From the NCBI GenBank assembly GCA_031283115.1, contig JAITCK010000014.1, forward strand, positions 1-8,769: DNA of 8,769 bases, in the 5' to 3' direction. Origin of the DNA: Cellulomonadaceae bacterium. Lineage in GTDB: Bacteria > Actinomycetota > Actinomycetes > Actinomycetales > Cellulomonadaceae. Positions 6,696 to 8,769 of this stretch are shown here, one piece after another. A program made the position numbers and the translations under genes. The notes under the pieces are model-generated. The model was not told where the DNA came from, did not search any database, and saw only the letters and a program-made list of their open reading frames with translations. Position 1 is the first letter of the stretch. Each line of letters opens with the position of its first letter.

Positions 6696-8048
6696 TCAGT
6701 TGACGGTGAAGCCCTGAGTTTCCGCGAAGGAGAGAAGACGCTCCTGCCACGGGGCCATGTTTTCCAAGATGGTGCCGTTGCCGATGAAGGCCTGGCCGAT
6801 AGTCTCGGGGAAGGACTCGTTGACGTAGGCCATGAAAGGAAGCCAGGACCAGCCGGGGACAACGTGGTTGGCCGAATCGGCGAGAACACGGTTGATCTGC
6901 TGGCCGCCAAAGTATTCGATCTCACGGTTGAGGAAGTCTTCGTCAGCCAGTTCGGCCACCGTGGCCGGGAAGCCGCCCTGGGACAGGCGGGCTTCAATGC
7001 CGTCACCGGCAGCCAGGAACTCCATGAAGGCGTAGGCCAGGGCCGGGTTTTGTGCCGAGGTGGTCATAGTCATGGACGAGCCACCGGTTTCGGCGGTGTC
7101 CATGCGGCCTGCCTCAAACTGCGGCATGGGGGCTACTCGCCAGTGGCCAGATCCTTGCGGGGCAGCAGAGATGAGGTTGCCGGGCATCCAGGCGCCAGAA
7201 ACAAGGGTGGCGATGGTGCCGTTACCCAGGGCCTGGTGCCATTCGTCGGTCCACCATTGGATGGTGGATACCAGGTTGTCGTCGATCATGGGCTGCCACA
7301 CTTCGGCGAAGCGTTGGGCGCCCTGGTCGTTGACGATGTCGATGGACACGTCGTGGCCGTCAGCAGTCCACGGGTTTCCTTGGGCTTGACGCATCAGGGC
7401 GTGAACAAAGTTGGGGGTGTTGCCGTTGGAACCGATGTAAATGTTGGGGTTTGCGGCGCGCAGGTCGCGGCCCAACTGCATGTATTCGTCCCAGGTGGTG
7501 GGAACTTCAAGGCCGTAACGCTCCAGCACGGTGGCGTTGTAGAAGAGGGCCATGGCGCCGCCGTCGAGCGGGAGGCCGAAGATGCCGTCGCCTGCCGTCA
7601 CTGCACCCCAGGGGCCTTCGGTGAAGGTGCCGTCAAGGTCGCCAGCCCCGAAGGGGGTGAGGTCGGCGATGTGGCCGGTGACGGTGAACTGCGACAGGAT
7701 GAAGTATTCGATCTGGGCCAGGTCGGGCAGGCCAGTACCTGCGGCGATAGCGTTTTGCAGGGCGGTGTACTGGTCGCCACCGGCGCCAACGTTTTGCAGG
7801 TTGACGGTGACGTTGGGGTGGAGTTCTTCGAACAGTTCCACTGCTGCGGGGATGGCAGGGTCCCAAGCCCACATGGAGATTTCGCCGCCTTCTTCCAATG
7901 CAGCGGCAACGGCTTCGGGAGTGAACTCGCTGAAGTCGGCTGCGTCTGCTCCGGCAGCGCAGGCTGCCATGGAGAATCCGAGACCGGCGGCGGTCACGGC
8001 GGCAACGGCGGTGCGCACAAGGCGCGACCGGGTGCGTGAGGTAGTCAT
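6696..8048 (-). CDS. ABC transporter sugar-binding lipoprotein (family 1 extracellular solute-binding protein)
   Basis: This 450-residue substrate-binding protein belongs to a CUT1-type carbohydrate ABC importer. It should be anchored to the outer face of the membrane. The N-terminus has an Arg-rich n-region (about 1-12), a hydrophobic core (13-29), and a lipobox-like MAAC with Cys30 as the lipidation site; Met at -3 is less usual than Leu but tolerated. The mature part has typical family features: EISMWAWDP, VELFEELHPNVTV, DQYTALQNAIAAGTGLPDL, GIFGLPLDGGAMALFYN, PTTWDEYMQLGRDL, GTIATLVSGAWMPG, and a C-terminal region with several Trp (IQWWTDEW, PGWSWLPF) that could stack on sugar rings. The ATG at 8048 has AAAGGG six bases upstream. 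It follows its permease rather than leading the operon, and sits 5 nt before dgoK. A galactoside or galactonate-type ligand is inferred from context only. Confidence 0.93.
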   Translation of the reverse strand: MTTSRTRSRLVRTAVAAVTAAGLGFSMAACAAGADAADFSEFTPEAVAAALEEGGEISMWAWDPAIPAAVELFEELHPNVTVNLQNVGAGGDQYTALQNAIAAGTGLPDLAQIEYFILSQFTVTGHIADLTPFGAGDLDGTFTEGPWGAVTAGDGIFGLPLDGGAMALFYNATVLERYGLEVPTTWDEYMQLGRDLRAANPNIYIGSNGNTPNFVHALMRQAQGNPWTADGHDVSIDIVNDQGAQRFAEVWQPMIDDNLVSTIQWWTDEWHQALGNGTIATLVSGAWMPGNLISAAPQGSGHWRVAPMPQFEAGRMDTAETGGSSMTMTTSAQNPALAYAFMEFLAAGDGIEARLSQGGFPATVAELADEDFLNREIEYFGGQQINRVLADSANHVVPGWSWLPFMAYVNESFPETIGQAFIGNGTILENMAPWQERLLSFAETQGFTVN

Positions 8049-8054
8049 CTTCGA

Positions 8055-8060
8055 CCCTTT
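8055..8060 (-). promoter_or_regulatory. Ribosome binding site of the sugar-binding protein gene
   Basis: Sense AAAGGG lies six bases before the ATG at 8048. It is among the stronger sites in the window and stands out because the preceding roughly 100 sense bases contain almost no G. Confidence 0.7.
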
Positions 8061-8067
8061 CAGGTGA

Positions 8068-8110
8068 TTGGTGTTGATGTGATGGGTGTTGGTTGGTGTT
8101 GCTGTGATGG
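8068..8110. repeat. Short direct repeat, 18 bp units at 25-bp spacing
   Basis: The units at 8068-8085 and 8093-8110 (plus strand TTGGTGTTG[A/C]TGTGATGG) match at 17 of 18 positions. Immediately after, a second pair, GGTGTTACTG, occurs at 8109-8118 and 8129-8138, 20 bp apart, and GGTGGTGC recurs at 8121-8128 and 8138-8145. The region looks like degenerated tandem duplication of GT-rich sequence. It could also hold tandem protein-binding sites. Confidence 0.6.
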
Positions 8111-8223
8111 TGTTACTGAGGGTGGTGCGGTGTTACTGGTGGTGCAGGTAGTGCGGGACTGCTGGGGTGATGCGGATGGTGCAGGTGACGCTGGGGGTAC
8201 AAGCGGTGCTGTCTGGTTGTCGG

Positions 8224-8769
8224 TCAGCCTTTGACTGAACCGGCAGCAAGGCCAGAACGCCAGTAGCGTTGAAGCACAAGGAAGACGGCGATGAGCGGGA
8301 TGATGGTGATGAGCGACCCGGTGATCACCAGGTGCGGAATCGCTTCCAAGCCCACATTGAAGGATTGCGAGTTCCACTGGTTGAGTCCGATGGTCAGCGG
8401 GAACCAGCGGGGGTCGCGGAGCATGATGAGGGGCAGGAAAAAGTTGTTCCAGGTGGCCACCGTGGTGAAGAGAATCACTGTGACCGTGCCGGGGGCCAGC
8501 AGGGGCAACCCCACCTTGAAGAAGGTGCGTAGGTGTCCGGCCCCGTCAATGCGGGCTGCTTCCATGAGTTCGGTGGGGATGGCCTCGCGGGCAAAGTTCC
8601 ACATGAGGAACAGGCCGAAGGGCGAGATCAGTGAGGGGATGATAACGGCCAGCGGGGTGTCTGTCAGGCCCATTCTGGAAAAGAGCAGGAAGGTGGGGAC
8701 GGCTAGGGCTGTTCCCGGGACGGCCACGGCACCGAGTACCACGGCCAGTACACCTTTTTTGCCGGGGAA
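8224..8769 (-). CDS. Carbohydrate ABC transporter permease (MalG/CUT1 type), 5' part missing
   Basis: The frame is open to the right edge, giving 181 residues of an inner-membrane permease whose full length is usually about 280. Its first visible residues, FPGKKGVLA, continue without a stop into VVLGAVAVPG, matching the conserved F-x-G-x-x-x-L segment of this family. The ABC-contact loop (EAA motif) is clear: ELMEAARIDGAGHLRTFFKV followed by GLPLLAPG. WNNFFLPLIML and the C-terminal hydrophobic segment before LQRYWRSGLAAGSVKG are also typical. About four to five membrane segments are visible. It would form the channel with a second permease, expected just beyond the window, and would be energised by a shared MsiK-like ATPase encoded elsewhere (inference). 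It ends 175 nt before the binding-protein gene. The GTG at 8742 is internal, not a start. Confidence 0.95.
   Translation of the reverse strand, partial: FPGKKGVLAVVLGAVAVPGTALAVPTFLLFSRMGLTDTPLAVIIPSLISPFGLFLMWNFAREAIPTELMEAARIDGAGHLRTFFKVGLPLLAPGTVTVILFTTVATWNNFFLPLIMLRDPRWFPLTIGLNQWNSQSFNVGLEAIPHLVITGSLITIIPLIAVFLVLQRYWRSGLAAGSVKG

Larger units (their letters stand above)
8049..8223 (-). promoter_or_regulatory. C-rich, G-poor intergenic leader between permease and binding-protein genes
   Basis: No gene is visible in these 175 bases. Over 8061-8160 the sense strand has, by hand count, about 46 C and 8 G, a skew not seen in the flanking genes. Such C-rich, G-poor, unstructured RNA is the composition of Rho-utilisation (rut) sites, and it could also keep the strong ribosome site of the binding-protein gene open. 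I find no convincing -35/-10 pair and no U-tailed hairpin. Either role, or a promoter I cannot recognise, would let the binding protein be expressed at a different level from the permeases. The composition is observed; the role is inference. Confidence 0.4.

Noticed and set aside
6864..8039. 391-codon open frame on the plus strand opposite the binding-protein gene
   Set aside because: Its translation is Gly/Val/Asp-rich low-complexity sequence with no domain, and it is an exact antisense shadow of a clear lipoprotein gene; high GC produces long antisense frames.
8221..8242. Weak hairpin across the permease stop codon considered as a terminator
   Set aside because: The stem is only about 7 bp with a bulge, has no U-tract, and is largely inside coding sequence; not strong enough to call.

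Overview
The window is GC-rich (roughly 60%) and strictly single-stranded: every gene I can support lies on the minus strand, so transcription runs from high to low coordinates. Lipoprotein-type ABC sugar uptake, high GC, short spacers and hairpins without U-tracts suggest a Gram-positive actinomycete (Actinomycetota; the Actinomycetaceae are a guess I cannot prove). There are no tRNAs, rRNAs, CRISPR arrays, insertion sequences or phage genes.

In transcription order: (1) the C-terminal two thirds of a MalG-type sugar ABC permease, cut by the right edge; (2) a 175-nt spacer whose sense strand is C-rich and G-poor and carries short direct repeats; (3) a lipoprotein sugar-binding protein; (4) dgoK, 2-keto-3-deoxygalactonokinase; (5) dgoA, KDPGal aldolase; (6) dgoD, galactonate dehydratase; (7) a GH42 beta-galactosidase; (8) a 135-nt spacer with a perfect 19-bp hairpin; (9) a GadC-like APC amino-acid permease; (10) the first 35 codons of an endonuclease/exonuclease/phosphatase-family protein, cut by the left edge.

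Genes 1 to 7 look like one carbohydrate operon. The ABC transporter would import a galactose-containing sugar or acid. The cytoplasmic GH42 enzyme would release galactose, and DgoD, DgoK and DgoA would carry galactonate to pyruvate and glyceraldehyde-3-phosphate (the De Ley-Doudoroff lower pathway). dgoK-dgoA and dgoA-dgoD are joined by 4-nt ATGA overlaps, which suggests translational coupling. No galactose dehydrogenase, galactonolactonase or regulator is in the window, so the route from galactose to galactonate is unproven here, and the transported substrate might already be an aldonic acid or galactosyl-aldonate.

Genes 9 and 10 are a second unit, also joined by an ATGA overlap and set off from the sugar operon by the hairpin. 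Their joint function is not evident. Most of the window is recognisable metabolism. The parts most worth a second look are the gene combination, the two spacers, and the small 5' gene fragment at the left edge.
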